From assembly GCF_040581485.1 (NCBI RefSeq), contig NC_090128.1:28798931-28862930 (forward strand): a stretch of DNA of 64,000 nucleotides. The letters are read 5' to 3'. The number at the start of each line of letters is the position of its first letter. Positions within the stretch are counted from its first letter, which is position 1. Of this stretch, positions 30,650 through 42,779 are shown piece by piece. The position numbers and the translations under genes were made by a program. The DNA comes from Linepithema humile (Eukaryota; Arthropoda; Insecta; Hymenoptera; Formicidae). The notes below the pieces were generated by a model. It was not told the DNA's origin. It saw nothing but the letters and a program-made list of their open reading frames with translations, and did not search any database.

Positions 30650-32388
30650 GGGACGCATTGTCGAAGGCACGCAGTCTGTCCGATCAGCCGGCGTCTTGTC
30701 CATTGTGCGGTGCGATTCTGCGCCAGTCGAGAAATCTCAGAAGACACTTGGAGCTTTTGCACTTCGGTTTGGGCAACGGTAGCAAGTCGGGCATACACGC
30801 GAGACATCGACGAGCGGCGACGGACAGGGTCAATGATTTCGGCCTGTCGTCGTTGGCGTGCGTTCGTCCCACTGCTAGGATAGACTCGCACCTCGCCGCG
30901 AGGTCCACCGAGGCCTCAGACTTTCCCATGATGACGCCCTTGTCGATCACCTCGTCCGTCAGTTCCGCGTCGAGCGTCAGTCTTCCAGGTGAATCAAGAG
31001 CGAGTTACTCGAGTAAAATGTCATTACTCGACATTTAAAAAAAAAAATCTTATCTTGTCGCTTAAGTGTTACATGCAACTAGTTTTACCTCAAATTGCAA
31101 AACCAAATGCGTTTAAAGCTTATTCTATATAAAAAAAATTTTTACATATAAAAAAAAAGCACATAAAAGTATAGTGTTCAAAATTAATATCGATCTGCGT
31201 CTATAAAAGTTTTATTTACTTTCTGTATAGAGATCTTTCTCATTATGTATGATGTGTTTAATAATTACTGCTAATAGACTCGTCATAAATCGTTGGTTCG
31301 ATAGAGAAATGTCACACAATCGCATTAATATTTTAATATTATCCTTTATTACGATGTACGCGATATTGTCAAGGGATTAACGGATACGTTATCGCTTTAA
31401 AGCGATTACATCGCGAACATATTGGCGTGAATTGTAAGTCTCGCCTGTACGTGGATGTAAATTTTGTATCGTGTGACTATAAGCATTGATAATTATTAGT
31501 ATTTTGCGAGAGTACGATTGCAATATATTTATTGCAATATATATTCGCTTGAAGCTTCATCATATATTGTGCTATCGCGGATTAATTCGTACGATATCAA
31601 ATTTCATGTTTGTCTAAAAACAAACTCTAAAAATACGTTAAAAATAATTTTGTTTAAAAATACTTTTATTTCTATAAAAAATATTTTATAAAAAATACTT
31701 TTATTTTTATAAAACAGTACCATCACAAATTTATGGTATGTAATATTATTGGTTTTAATCTCAATATGCTGATTAATAATATATTTAATTATTAACTTTA
31801 TAATTATGCTTATACAATTTTTTTATAGTTTATAAAAAATATAGTCTATTTTTTAATCAACATTAAAGTAACAATGTATAAGCATTTTAATATAACAATA
31901 TTTCTAAGATATTATTTTTCGTCATTATAAAGATTTCATTAATTTTAGAATTAGCTTCTAATTCTAATTTTAAAATTCGATCTCACACATATGCTCATTA
32001 TAATAAGAATGTAAATATACAAAGGTGCCAAGAAAGAGATCTTGTTCTCTTGTAACATCAGCAAATTTAGATCTCTTCAATGTCCATAGGAAACTTGATG
32101 GCTCCGAGCTCGAGCCTGTTGGGTTCTGGCGATCAGAATGGGCATTCCTTGCCAGGATCCACCTCGAGTACATGCAGTGCGTCTATAGTACCTCCGGCCA
32201 ATGGAATTTACTCTTCGGACAGCGGTGCCAGTATGCTGAGCTGCTTACTGCCATCATTGCCCACCTTGCCATCCTTCTCCGCGTCCCACGATGTGTTTCG
32301 ACACGGCGAGATGTTTCGTGCGGGAATCGCGTACCATGATTCCTCTCGACAACACGCTAGACACATGCAGCGCACGGACATCACTTAA
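30650..32388 (+). CDS. Alternative 3' exons of the BTB gene (second zinc finger)
   Basis: Exon 5 is 30650-30988 and exon 6 is 32090-32388. Exon 3 ends with one extra base, and both exon 4 and exon 5 begin by completing that codon, so exon 5 can replace exon 4. Joined to exons 1-3, they give 421 aa. Exon 5 encodes CPLCGAILRQSRNLRRHLEL followed by LH, a complete C2H2 finger closely related to that of exon 4. Exon 6 adds a Ser-rich tail with GSGDQNGHSLPGS, MLSCLLPSLPTLPSFSAS and HMQRTDIT at the end. If exon 5 is not spliced, it stops at 31036-31038 after MSLLDI. Alternative zinc-finger exons behind one BTB domain are typical of insect tramtrack, lola and mod(mdg4) genes and give isoforms with different DNA targets. 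Confidence 0.78.
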
Positions 32389-33326
32389 CTTTGCGGCATG
32401 CAAAACGCTTCCTAAATGGTCCGCGATTTCATGCAAAAAGTGTGAACATGTCAGCTTGCATTGTAAACAAATTCGAAAATGACAGTATTAACAGAGCACT
32501 GAGTAGACTTTACAAAAAATGGAATATTTGCGTTTTTTAAGTTATTTTATAGAGAGATGAATATTTAATGCTATGTGGCGATCACGGATGTGAAAATTAA
32601 ACCGACGAAGTAGCGATAAAAAATAGTGCAACGAATGCATAACAGAGCAATGTAGCAACGATGTGTAGTATTAGGAATTTTTTACTTGGTGCTATGTGTA
32701 CATGAACTCAAATATATATGAAATATAAAATAATAAATTGTTTAGTAATAAAATGTTTGTTTCTTGCTTTTCCATAATGTAAATGCGAGAATTTTGCTTA
32801 AAAGGAGAGAAAGAAAGAAACTTTAACAAGAGTTTTATTTTTTATTTTATAATAAAATTATACTTACTTTTAGAGTATATCAATATACAATGTTTATTGA
32901 ATATTATAATATATTAATATACAAAATCTATGGTTTTATTGAGAAAGAAGGCGAAAATTAAATATCATAAAGTCTCATAATTTTGTCAAGGAATGATATC
33001 GTTTTACTTGCTCGAGTGACAATTCGACTTTTTGTGCTATAATTACGGTTAATTACAGATTGTTTTTACAAATTGTCAAATATTATGTTAATTATTTTGA
33101 ATCATTAGATGGCAATGCCATTGATAAGATTATCGAGTCGAAGAAAGGTACTTTTCCTTTTATGAACCTTGAATTCAGGAAGATCGGAGAAAAGGAGCTA
33201 TAATACTCCTATCACTTACATCTTCTTCCCTAAAAAGTTCTTTTATCTTGTGTATCGACCATTCGCAACAATGCTTGAGATCATAATCACAGTCTTTGAA
33301 AGGTACAGTGATTTTTGAGATCATAA
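32389..33326. other. Convergent 3' ends of two genes
   Basis: AATAAA signals at 32732-32737 and 32747-32752 fit the end of the + strand BTB transcript. On the other strand, the complement of TTTATT near 32932 could serve the minus gene. The two genes run tail to tail with about 940 bp between stop codons. No other gene is seen. Confidence 0.45.
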
Positions 33327-36300
33327 TCAGATGATTAGATTCTTTTCTTCATAGGGTTCGCTATGTCCTAAAACAAATGGCCATTTTTTCTTGGATATCC
33401 AGTAGAGTTTCCCTTTTAAGAGCTTCAGAAGGTCATCAAAATATCGCAAATTGCGAACGTCTTGTAACAGTTTCGTTGTCTTATTTGACAAATCAATCGT
33501 TTTCTTTTCGTCGTCCTGTTAAATCCAGAATAAATGTATATATAAAATTATGTAATATTTGTTAGACCAAATTGATTTAATCAAATAATTTAACCAATTA
33601 ATTTAATAGACCTTGCATTTTAGAATTCATATTTTACTGCATTGAAATCTTATATCTTAAAGAAATGATCAAGAAATCTAAAATATAAGATTTTAATGCA
33701 TCTCGGTAAAGTTTTAGATCTACCAAATAATATGATATAAGATTCTAAAGCACAAAAATGAATAAAATGCACATTTTCATGTACATTCTGGATCATTTCT
33801 TTGTTTAAAATATAAAACTTTAATGCTAAGCAATAAAACTACTATCGAGATATTGATAACACGTATTTCTTAAGAGAGGATAAAAAAGAAAAAAAGACGA
33901 GAATGATGAAATATTTACCTGAAAGTTTGTACGTAAATCGCATATATCTCGATGGATTTCTTTATTGCCGAGACGCAACCGTTTTATTTTCTCACGAAGA
34001 TGGTGCATCGCATTATTCGGATCTTTGGGAACCGCCGATGATACCTCTTCGTCCGTCTCTATAGCCAGAGCCAGTCTTGTTAAATTATCGTGATGGGACG
34101 TGCAATCGTCGAATCGATCATCTTCCTTTAAGAGGATTGTTGCCTTTTCAGGATGACTCTGAAGGCTTTCAAGGATAGACATCACTTCGTTAATAGCAGT
34201 ACTTCGGTCCTGCAAATACGATTAATTTATACTGTTTTAGTCTTAACGGAAATTTGGGCAAATCGGCTTGTAAAGTCCCTTTTCGAACAAACTCTAAACT
34301 CTCGAAGAAAGTGCAATATATGTGCTACTTCTACTATAATCCGATTTAAAGTTAAATCAAAGTTTTACTTGATGTATTTGCTCGTACATGTTGCATATAA
34401 TTATGAAATATTGTTGCAAAAATAAGAAAAGTAATATTCTTAAGCTTGTATCCATTTAAACACTATAATATACATGCAATAAATTAATATTAATATAATT
34501 CAATATTTTTGTCCAATTATAATTTCTTTAAAAAAATCTATATGTAATATTGATGTAATTATATACAATAATATTTAACAAAAAAGTGAAAAAATTGCAT
34601 CCTTGCAAATTTTTGCATTCTTCTAATAATTTATTCTTTATCAATTATTTTCTTCGAATTTTTTGTTTAATAAAAAGTCAATGATTGATTTGATACAGGA
34701 CTTTGTATAAAACAAGAAAACGTACGGTTGCAAAACTGCTGGTGTGACTTCTCGATGCGATCGCCAACTCGTCGCAAAGACTCATTGGTGTGTATTGCAT
34801 GTCGCTCTGCGTCTCCAAACTCCAATCGTTACTTTGTATACCAGAAGTATCGTCCAGGGAGGATAAACAGTTGGTCAGGTTCTTGTAATTGTCTAAGGTG
34901 GAATTCAACCTGTCGTAGCTCGATCTGTTGCTGCTAAACGTCTCCGTATTTTGTATATTTTTTGATTTCATTGGTGTATTAAAATCATTGACGATGCATT
35001 GTTCGTTTCCGGAAATGAGTGAAGAAAATGCGCACGTCCTTACATCCGTGGGCGATATGTTCAGAAGTGTCCTTAACTGCGTTGCACCTGCATTCGTAAT
35101 TTATGTATTTTACATATATATTTTTGTGATTGCATTTATTAAGTTTTGATAAAAAGCATTAAAAAATACAAAGATATCAAGAATTTGAGCTAAATAAAAT
35201 ATTTATCTTTATTAATTTAAAAGTATAATTAGAAGACTATAGAAGAGTTTGTATTAGCAGCAGTTAATTATAATCAACATTTTTCTCTTATATTTCTAAT
35301 TTTTATTATTATCAAGAATATCTCCTTTGTTTTATTTTGACAAATCGACATTTACTGATATTTTATTACATTAGTCCTAATATAAACTTTTAAGTATTGA
35401 ACAAATTAACAGCAAATTATTAAATAATTATTTTATTGATTACGTAGCATGATAAAATTTCTATCAATTCTGTATAATCTTGCGATGACATTAGTAAAAT
35501 TCAAGTCATCGCTCTCGGAGCTGCTTCCATTAGCTTTTCTTCAGCTTCCATGGCAAACCCAATCGAGCTTCACCTCGGATCGAAGCTCTCTCAGGCCGTT
35601 AGCGCACCGGCAACAATGCTTGTGGCAGTTTTGCAATCTCACGCTACTCGGCATCTTTCGCAGGCGTACAAAGCTTACCGGGGATGAGGAAACGAAGTAA
35701 ATCTGATACGTCAAGCAACTCGTTTCCGCGCATTGGTAAACCGCGAAACTTTATTAGGTCAGGTGCCATCGAGGTGGAGGAGGAGTTCTACAAAGTGGCT
35801 TTAACTGAGGGACAGTTCAAGGGACAAGCGCAACGGACTATTGATGCTTCCTGCGAACAATGAAAAAGAGCAGAAAAGAGAAATTTGTATCACCGTACCG
35901 ATTTGCGTGGAATCCAACAGACCATTCAATCGTTTTCGACAACGCTGGTACTTTCGTTTATCATTCCCTTCCTCCGACATTAACTTCGCTTTTGAGAAAA
36001 CAAAGTAAGGAGGAGACGGTGTGAGAATCCGGTACTTTTGCGATTTGATCAGCCTCTCCGGAGTATAAGCTCTGGGTTTGAATTCTTCTTTGACTTCGCA
36101 TTCGTTGTTGTTTACGGTTGTGGGCGGATAGTTCTGCACGTTAATGATATTATTTATTAATTCTGCGTTTGTTCGGATCTCGATAAACCCTCGTGTATTA
36201 CTGATGCTTTTTATAGTGTCGTATTAAAAATTTTATAATATTAACAATTGTAAGTAATATATAATTTAAAAAATGTTTAAATTGAAAATTATAAAAAATT

Positions 36301-37570
36301 GATATATTTTTATATAAATATTTTTATATAAATAATTTACGGTAAAACAATTCTACGGTTAAACGATAAGCGCTATATGTTATTACGGGCAAGCCGATAT
36401 TGATCAGTCTTTGCATTTATTTATCTAATTAACTGATCTTGTAGTCTCATAGTCCGATAATGGGATTGGATATAATTCGCATAATACAAAACATGTACAA
36501 AAACGTGCAAAAGAACATAAAAATCCATGTTTTGTTAAGTAGAAGAAGTTCTAGAAATGCATATTGCACGTGAAATGCAACCACGTGCATACGAAGATGA
36601 TGCGTAATTAGAATAAACTAACTCTCTATAGATAGAAAATACTGACAAGAAACTAGACTCGAGTGCAAAATTAAAGCACATTAATATTTATTAATTTAAT
36701 AACATAATTTGATAATTCAATTGTAAGTACGAAAATAATAGCAATCACTTTCTTGCGTGTGCATAATGTATGTAATGTAACATTTCAAAATTAGAAATAA
36801 ATTGATCCTTTTTTTATGTATTGCTTTATTGTTATTAAATTATTTGCATTATATTATTAAATTATTTTGCGTAATTTTTCAGAGAATAGAAAATTTATTC
36901 TCACATAAAAGTTTAATAAAATTAAAAAGTTTTAAAGTTGAAATATCTAATATAAATATTAATAAGTTGCACACTATATTTTTTCTATGATTTTTGCTTG
37001 TGGTTTTTATAAGTTATTTTTGAATTGCATTTGAAATTCATGCATGATATGTATGCTAAAATTTTATATTTTTTTCAAACAAGACAAAAAAATTGATTTA
37101 AAATTTATTATAAAATTTGGTATAAAACTTAAGCTTTAATGTTTTGAAGTATTTTATACACTAAACACTGATAAATAAGACTGCGCTCACCGTTTCATTG
37201 ATAACATCTCTCTCGATCAGATCGATGTCCAAATCGTCCTGAAAAGAATTCAACTCCATTTTCATGTAAATTCCACTCTCCTGTTTCGACGCATCCTGTG
37301 AGAAACTGCAACTGTCCGAATCGTCGGACTTGATGCGAGATATTGATGCGGACAACTCGAATGTTCGATGATCCTTGTCGCGGTGTGATCCAGATGATAG
37401 CGCAATTTCCCGATCGTCGCCAAAATTCTCTTCCTCGTTCGGTGTAGACGAGTTGTATCTCGCGGCGGCTGCGGCGCCTTTTTTGTCCAAATAAAACATC
37501 GTCTGGCGATCCTTGACGCTTTCCAATCGACGTGGAGCACGTGTAGATTTTACCACGTTGAAAATTCCGC
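33327..37570 (-). CDS. Uncharacterised coiled-coil protein, six exons, 5' end not found
   Basis: Proposed exons (minus strand) are 37570-37191, 36133-35894, 35787-35679, 35087-34726, 34209-33919 and 33515-33327. Phases agree at every junction, and about 522 residues are read. It starts GGIFNVVKSTRAPRRLESVK and continues through an acidic/Ser-rich part (DDSDSCSFSQD), AYTPERLIKSQKYRILTPSP, LLDVSDLLRFLIPGATQLRT, a predicted coiled coil (HLREKIKRLRLGNKEIHRDI), and a C-terminal block NLRYFDDLLKLLKGE followed by WPFVLG. I do not recognise the family. The first exon with the start codon must lie upstream; MFYLDKKG at about 37499 is an alternative internal start. A strong acceptor at about 35852 would add a stop in frame, so exon 3 must use the weaker one at 35788, or a short isoform exists. 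Function unknown; perhaps a scaffold or regulatory protein. Confidence 0.6.
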
Positions 37571-40500
37571 CTGCAAGAACGATAGATTGACGTGTGGAAG
37601 AAATCGAGTTTTGGAGTAATTCCCGCAAACAGGACGCACCTGAACGCGGTCGTATTTCGATTTGTGTATGATGAATTCACATGCCGATTTCTCGATAATA
37701 AATTCCATACATCTTGATTTGTCAATGACAAAGTTTGTGCTTCTTTCGTTTCTTTGACGATAAATCCGCGTTTCATGACCAACTTTTAGAAATTGAATAT
37801 AACACAAAAGTACTTTATATATGCCGCACAATGTAATAGATAAGTAAGCATATGATAAGCCAGGAATGGCGAACCTTTTATGCTTATGTGCCAAAAAATA
37901 AAAAACATATATATAACAATGGATGACGGGTGTCAAAGAGTATTATTAAAAAAAATTAAAACAAAATTTTTATAAATTAAGAATAACATTCATTTTAACA
38001 ATATTATAGCAATGCATACGTAATTTCAATATTTATTCAAATTTTAAAACTATTGTATTCAAATATTATTTTTAATTAGATAATTGAAAAAAATTAAAAT
38101 AAAATTGATTTCACACAATAACTCTTTTGCGTATGAATAAAATTTTTTCGCCATAGGTTCGCCATACCTGTAATAAGCATTGTATCTAAATTTACATTAA
38201 TTAAAAAAATTATTTAAAAATTAATATTACGAAGCAAGCAATTTTACAAAGCAATATTACGTTATTTCAGGAATATTCGCAATGCGGAATGTACATACAT
38301 ACGTGGATAAATTTACATAGTTCCGTTCTTATTATTAATTTTATGCGGTTAGAAGTATACACGAAACCTTGATTTGTTTGCTTAATCATTTTGATTAAGC
38401 TGCATTTACAAATTCAGCTAATCAAAATGCAAAATTATGAATGCATGGTATTTAATGAGCCCATAAAGTCTACGAAATATTAATGCGGCAAACATTAAAT
38501 CTTTTTGAATCGCGGAAACTAGCAAATATACGTCTTTATAATTGAATATTCGCATAGTGTTTAAACACCTCCTTTACCCTTTAACATCACTATGTTAAGC
38601 ATGTGATTAAAGTTGAATATGTATGCTGAGCAAACATGAAATTTTCATTCAAAATCTCACGTGCAACGTTCACAAATCTCCAAACTTCAATAACCGCACA
38701 ATTTTTTAAATAATAGCATTATTATAAATTTTATCTTTACGAGAACTCAATTAATATAGCTAAATTAAGTAGAATATTTTATGGAATTTTAAGTAGTTCA
38801 ATTTTTTCCGAGAAATTTGTCTATTAATTTAATCATTAATTAGACATACATCAATAATTTTATTATATGCAAAATTCCGAACTATTATTAAAAAATTGTA
38901 CACTTTCACTAATTATAAACTCTTTCTTTTGCCTACATTTATTGCACATTCTTTTTCTTTTTCTGTCTCGTAAAGAGTGCACGTATAAATTCTTATTTTA
39001 TAAGAAAACTCTTTATTTTAAAATTATATTAAAAAGTGAGTAATCATTACTCGTTATAAGAGGGATGTTCAGCAATATCACATTTTTTACTAGCTCCATC
39101 CGCGATTGTTACTCACAAGATTAATATCTAACGATTATAACATCCGGCATTTTCACAATTGATATTTGCCGACAAGTCACTAGCACCAATAGTCGCGACT
39201 GACTGCCGATCGACAAATCGAGCCGATTTCTACATCGGTCGTGTCTCGTGCGAGCGTGCCGACGATTTTTCTCCATTAGATCACACGCGTGGTTGTCGCG
39301 GCTACGCGGTGAATATATGCGCGATCCGATCGACGCACTTGATTACATCGTCCGGGATAAGATTGTGTTTTCCGAACCGCACTCGAAGATCATCGCGTGT
39401 CATATTTTGCCTCAGTCGTCGCGAAACCGGAACCGGCGATTGACCGCTTAATGCATCGTCAGCAAGTCAGGCTTCGACTGTCCGCAGTCACCTATTTCCT
39501 TGACCGCCGGTCGTCATGGTGACTCTAATTTAATAATCCATCATTTCCCGCTTCGTGTCGCACCTTCACCGGCTCGTCGGCTGCATCGATGAGTTTCGCT
39601 GCGGTTTCTGCGGTTTTTCTTTTTCTTTTCGTGTTTTAGAGATCAATCGCGTAATTGTTCATGAAATTCCTTTAACTTTTTGTTTGGAACGCACAACGAA
39701 TCTCACATGAATTGCATTTACTTGTAAAAAAAACACACAATCACAATTTAATAAACTCAAATGCGGAAATGTTTATCTTTTGCCTGTGAAATAACATTAC
39801 GCACGCATTTTGAAGAAAAAACACGACAGAAAGAAAGAGATATTTTTAACAAATTACGCGTAAAATGTAATAACATGTAATAAAACTTTGTCGAATAACT
39901 AGTCTAGATTGAATAAGCTCAGCTTAGCGATTTATTATCCTTTGCGGATTATAATTATCCCATACAATATAAAAAATTTGCAGGAATATTATAGAAATGT
40001 TTCATTGCAAGATTGCAACATTGTAAATATACTTTACAGTGTTATTGCAGAAAACTTGATGCTACTTACGTGTTCAGTTGATTAATACATTCAAACTTTT
40101 TCTTCCCTGAACTTGAATTTCTATTCTGAATTGGGACACGATTTACGGTTATTCATATTTCAAAGAGTCACCCAGCGCTCTTTATAAATAAACGTTATTT
40201 ATTTTTATTAACGTCATTAGACGCGAGTACACAATAAACGTGAATTTTAAATGTGTGCGAGCACGATGATTCCCGTAGACTGTCACGAAATGACGTGTCG
40301 CGAGCTCACATTGATGATAACTCGCTGACCCGTGTATACCGTGATAATTTCATCCGCGTCAAGGATCGACTATTCGACATAAATCGCGCATCGTCACAAT
40401 GTTGTCAAACAAACATAAGCAAAAGCTTGTAAGCGCGTATATATAAGTCGTGTAATTTCAATATGCGGTGGAATAATTCGTATCAATATTCTATACAGGG

Positions 40501-41030
40501 AAGTTTTAGAGATTTCCATAAAATTAAGAGAAAAGTTTAAAAAAAAAAAAATTGAATTGTTGTAAAAATGTTTTTAAGAAAGTTTTTTTATGTTTCTCTC
40601 CATGTTCGAGAACTATTTTTAATTGAAAAGCTTTTAATAATGTAAGAATGTGTTCTTTTATAATCAGTATGTTTTTAGAATATAATAATTACTTCCTGCT
40701 AAAGCATTCTTATTAAGTCGGAAATTATTTCTGGCCGATGCCGAGTGTGAATGTAAGAGATAAGATATTTCATGCAATTTGTTACTCAAAATTTGATATG
40801 AATATCATCATGAGTTATTACAATTATTATTATAATGTAAAAGTGTAATAATTAGTCAGGGTCACTTCGCTATCTTCCTTAAATTAATTAAAACACAAAG
40901 AAATACAGCATTTTCATACAGCAGTATTCTAAGTATAAAGCTTTTTACAGATTTTTAGTATTTATTCAAATAACACCGGTGTAAAAATTCCAATAATGGT
41001 ATGTACATATGCTTGTTTACTCTCTAAATT
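37571..41030. other. Non-coding stretch upstream of the minus-strand gene
   Basis: It should hold the missing 5' exon and promoter of the gene ending at 33327. 39150-39620 is richer in GC and CG than its surroundings and is the best promoter candidate. An exon-like minus-strand frame (about 37765-37640, MKRGFIVKETKEAQTLSLTN) ends in a good donor (CAG before GTGCGT) but does not join the next exon in the right phase. No repeats are recognised. Confidence 0.4.
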
Positions 41031-41260
41031 TCTTGGAGTGAAAACGCACTCGAAAAATTGAGTGACTGGTCGTGTTCCTCGAGTTAGAGTGACTTTTCAT
41101 TCATACGGAGTTAATTCTCTCTCTTTTTGTTGTACAGTGAATTTTTTACTCTGCAAAATAGAGTGATTATGTGTACTTTATTTTGTACAGTGAATATTTT
41201 CACTCTATGCAGTGTGGAGTGAATATTTTATTCACATGAAGAGTGAATGAAATGCGCGTA
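41031..41260. repeat. Repeat of the AGAGTGAATATTTTCACTCT type
   Basis: Multiple short, degenerate copies of GAGTGAATATTTT and its complement (for example 41041, 41090, 41160, 41195, 41215). The same motif family recurs at 42780-42930 and 44050-44190. It is probably a MITE family that folds through many small palindromes. Confidence 0.45.
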
Positions 41261-42593
41261 ATTTTAAAACAAACGCTTTGCCGATGCCTTCATCCTATTC
41301 AACAGATCCGTCTCTGCTTTTTTTTATATTGATTTAATAATTTATGATAACTGTTGTCAAGGAAGGCGTCTTTTGTAATCGTCTCATTATCTCTTGTTCT
41401 CGTTTCATTGTTACACGTATTTGCAAAACATCGTGGATATAAATAAGAATATCTATAAAGAATACACGTAGATAGACGTATAAAAATGTCAATGTTTCTT
41501 CCAGAGGGAAATACTTATAAGAATTTATGTGTAGTTTATTTACTGATTTAATATATTATGTAAAGAATGGTGTTTAGGTTAAATTGTTTTTCTAGATTAG
41601 GTTACAGAAAGAGTAAATCGAGATCTTACAGCATGTGGTTCGCCGTGCTACGTAGCTTCGTCATAAATTCGATTTGCATATCGAGTCGGTTTGCATAAAC
41701 AAGTAGTACAATGAGAAGTAACTTATATAATGATTTGTAGTTTATTAAATCGGCAAGTGCGTACCATGTGCTGCAAAATCTCGGTTATAGTTAAGTCTGT
41801 TGAAATAATATTAAATTTTTTTTTTTTGTTAGAAGACGTTAAACAGTACTGAAAATACTTAAATAAATTTTTATTAAGCAGTGGAATTTCGGAAGACGCC
41901 GTCAATATTTTGAAAGATAAGATTTGCAAGCTTCTAGATGAGGGAGATATTTTATTTGAGAAATAATAAATTAATTATTTTTACAGATTATCTGATGATG
42001 ATGAAGAAATAATAAATAACATAAAAATAACGTCTTAATAATGTGTTTATAATATATATTACTTTGTCAATTATAGTTAATAAATATTATTTTGTCTATT
42101 TCTTATTTATACATTATTTACTTTAAAAAAAAATATATTATTTTAGTTTCAGGTTCTGATTTCTCATCGCAGTCATCTTAATTGATTGACAACGTTAAAA
42201 GCGAGAAAATACATATTGAAAATTACAAAATACATTGAAACATAATGTCCATAAAATGATACTTGTGATTAGTTAAGAGATTGGTAAAGTGTATATTTTG
42301 AAAATTTTACTTTTGCTTTAATAATTAATAAATAGCCGTAAAATTAGCCTATTTTTTAAATGTCATTTCGTCATGTTAATTTTACAACTATTTATTTCTT
42401 ATTATAGCAAAACGAAAATTTTTATAATAATACTTTATTAATCGGGTCACCATACAATCAAGTGCAAGTGACTTTTTAGGGATATATCTTTTTATTTTGT
42501 GAGGTATTTCGTAAAATTGTAAAATTTGTAAGCATATGTTTTTTCTTAATTTTAATGTTATATGTATCTATATATGGCCGCGACAAGAAAAAA
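41261..42593. other. AT-rich non-coding stretch
   Basis: No gene, recognised repeat or transposon end is seen. ORF 41723-41929 is low-complexity. Confidence 0.4.
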
Positions 42594-42770
42594 GGAGACT
42601 TAATCAGCTTTTACACTAAGGTAACATGCTATATGTGCAACTTCGATTAGTTGAAATGAGAAGCAGTGTCATGAGAAGCAATGACACTGCTTCTCATTTC
42701 AACTAATCAAAGCTTTACGTCGTATGTAGCATGCTATCTCACTGTCAGTGTGAAAATCGGCTTAGAATTA
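42594..42770. repeat. Palindromic MITE-like hairpin, about 175 bp
   Basis: TGAGAAGCAGTGTCA at the inner end is directly mirrored by TGACACTGCTTCTCA, and the homology reaches the outer parts TTACACTAAGGTAACATGC and its diverged complement. The centre is at about 42672. The borders are not exact. Confidence 0.55.
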
Positions 42771-42779
42771 AGACTTATT

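Noticed and set aside
37195..37782. 195-codon minus-strand ORF, frame beginning MVMKRGFIVKETKEAQ
   Set aside because: Its downstream two-thirds overlaps the better-supported exon 37570-37191 in another frame. The upstream third is exon-like with a good donor, but it joins the exon only in the wrong phase.
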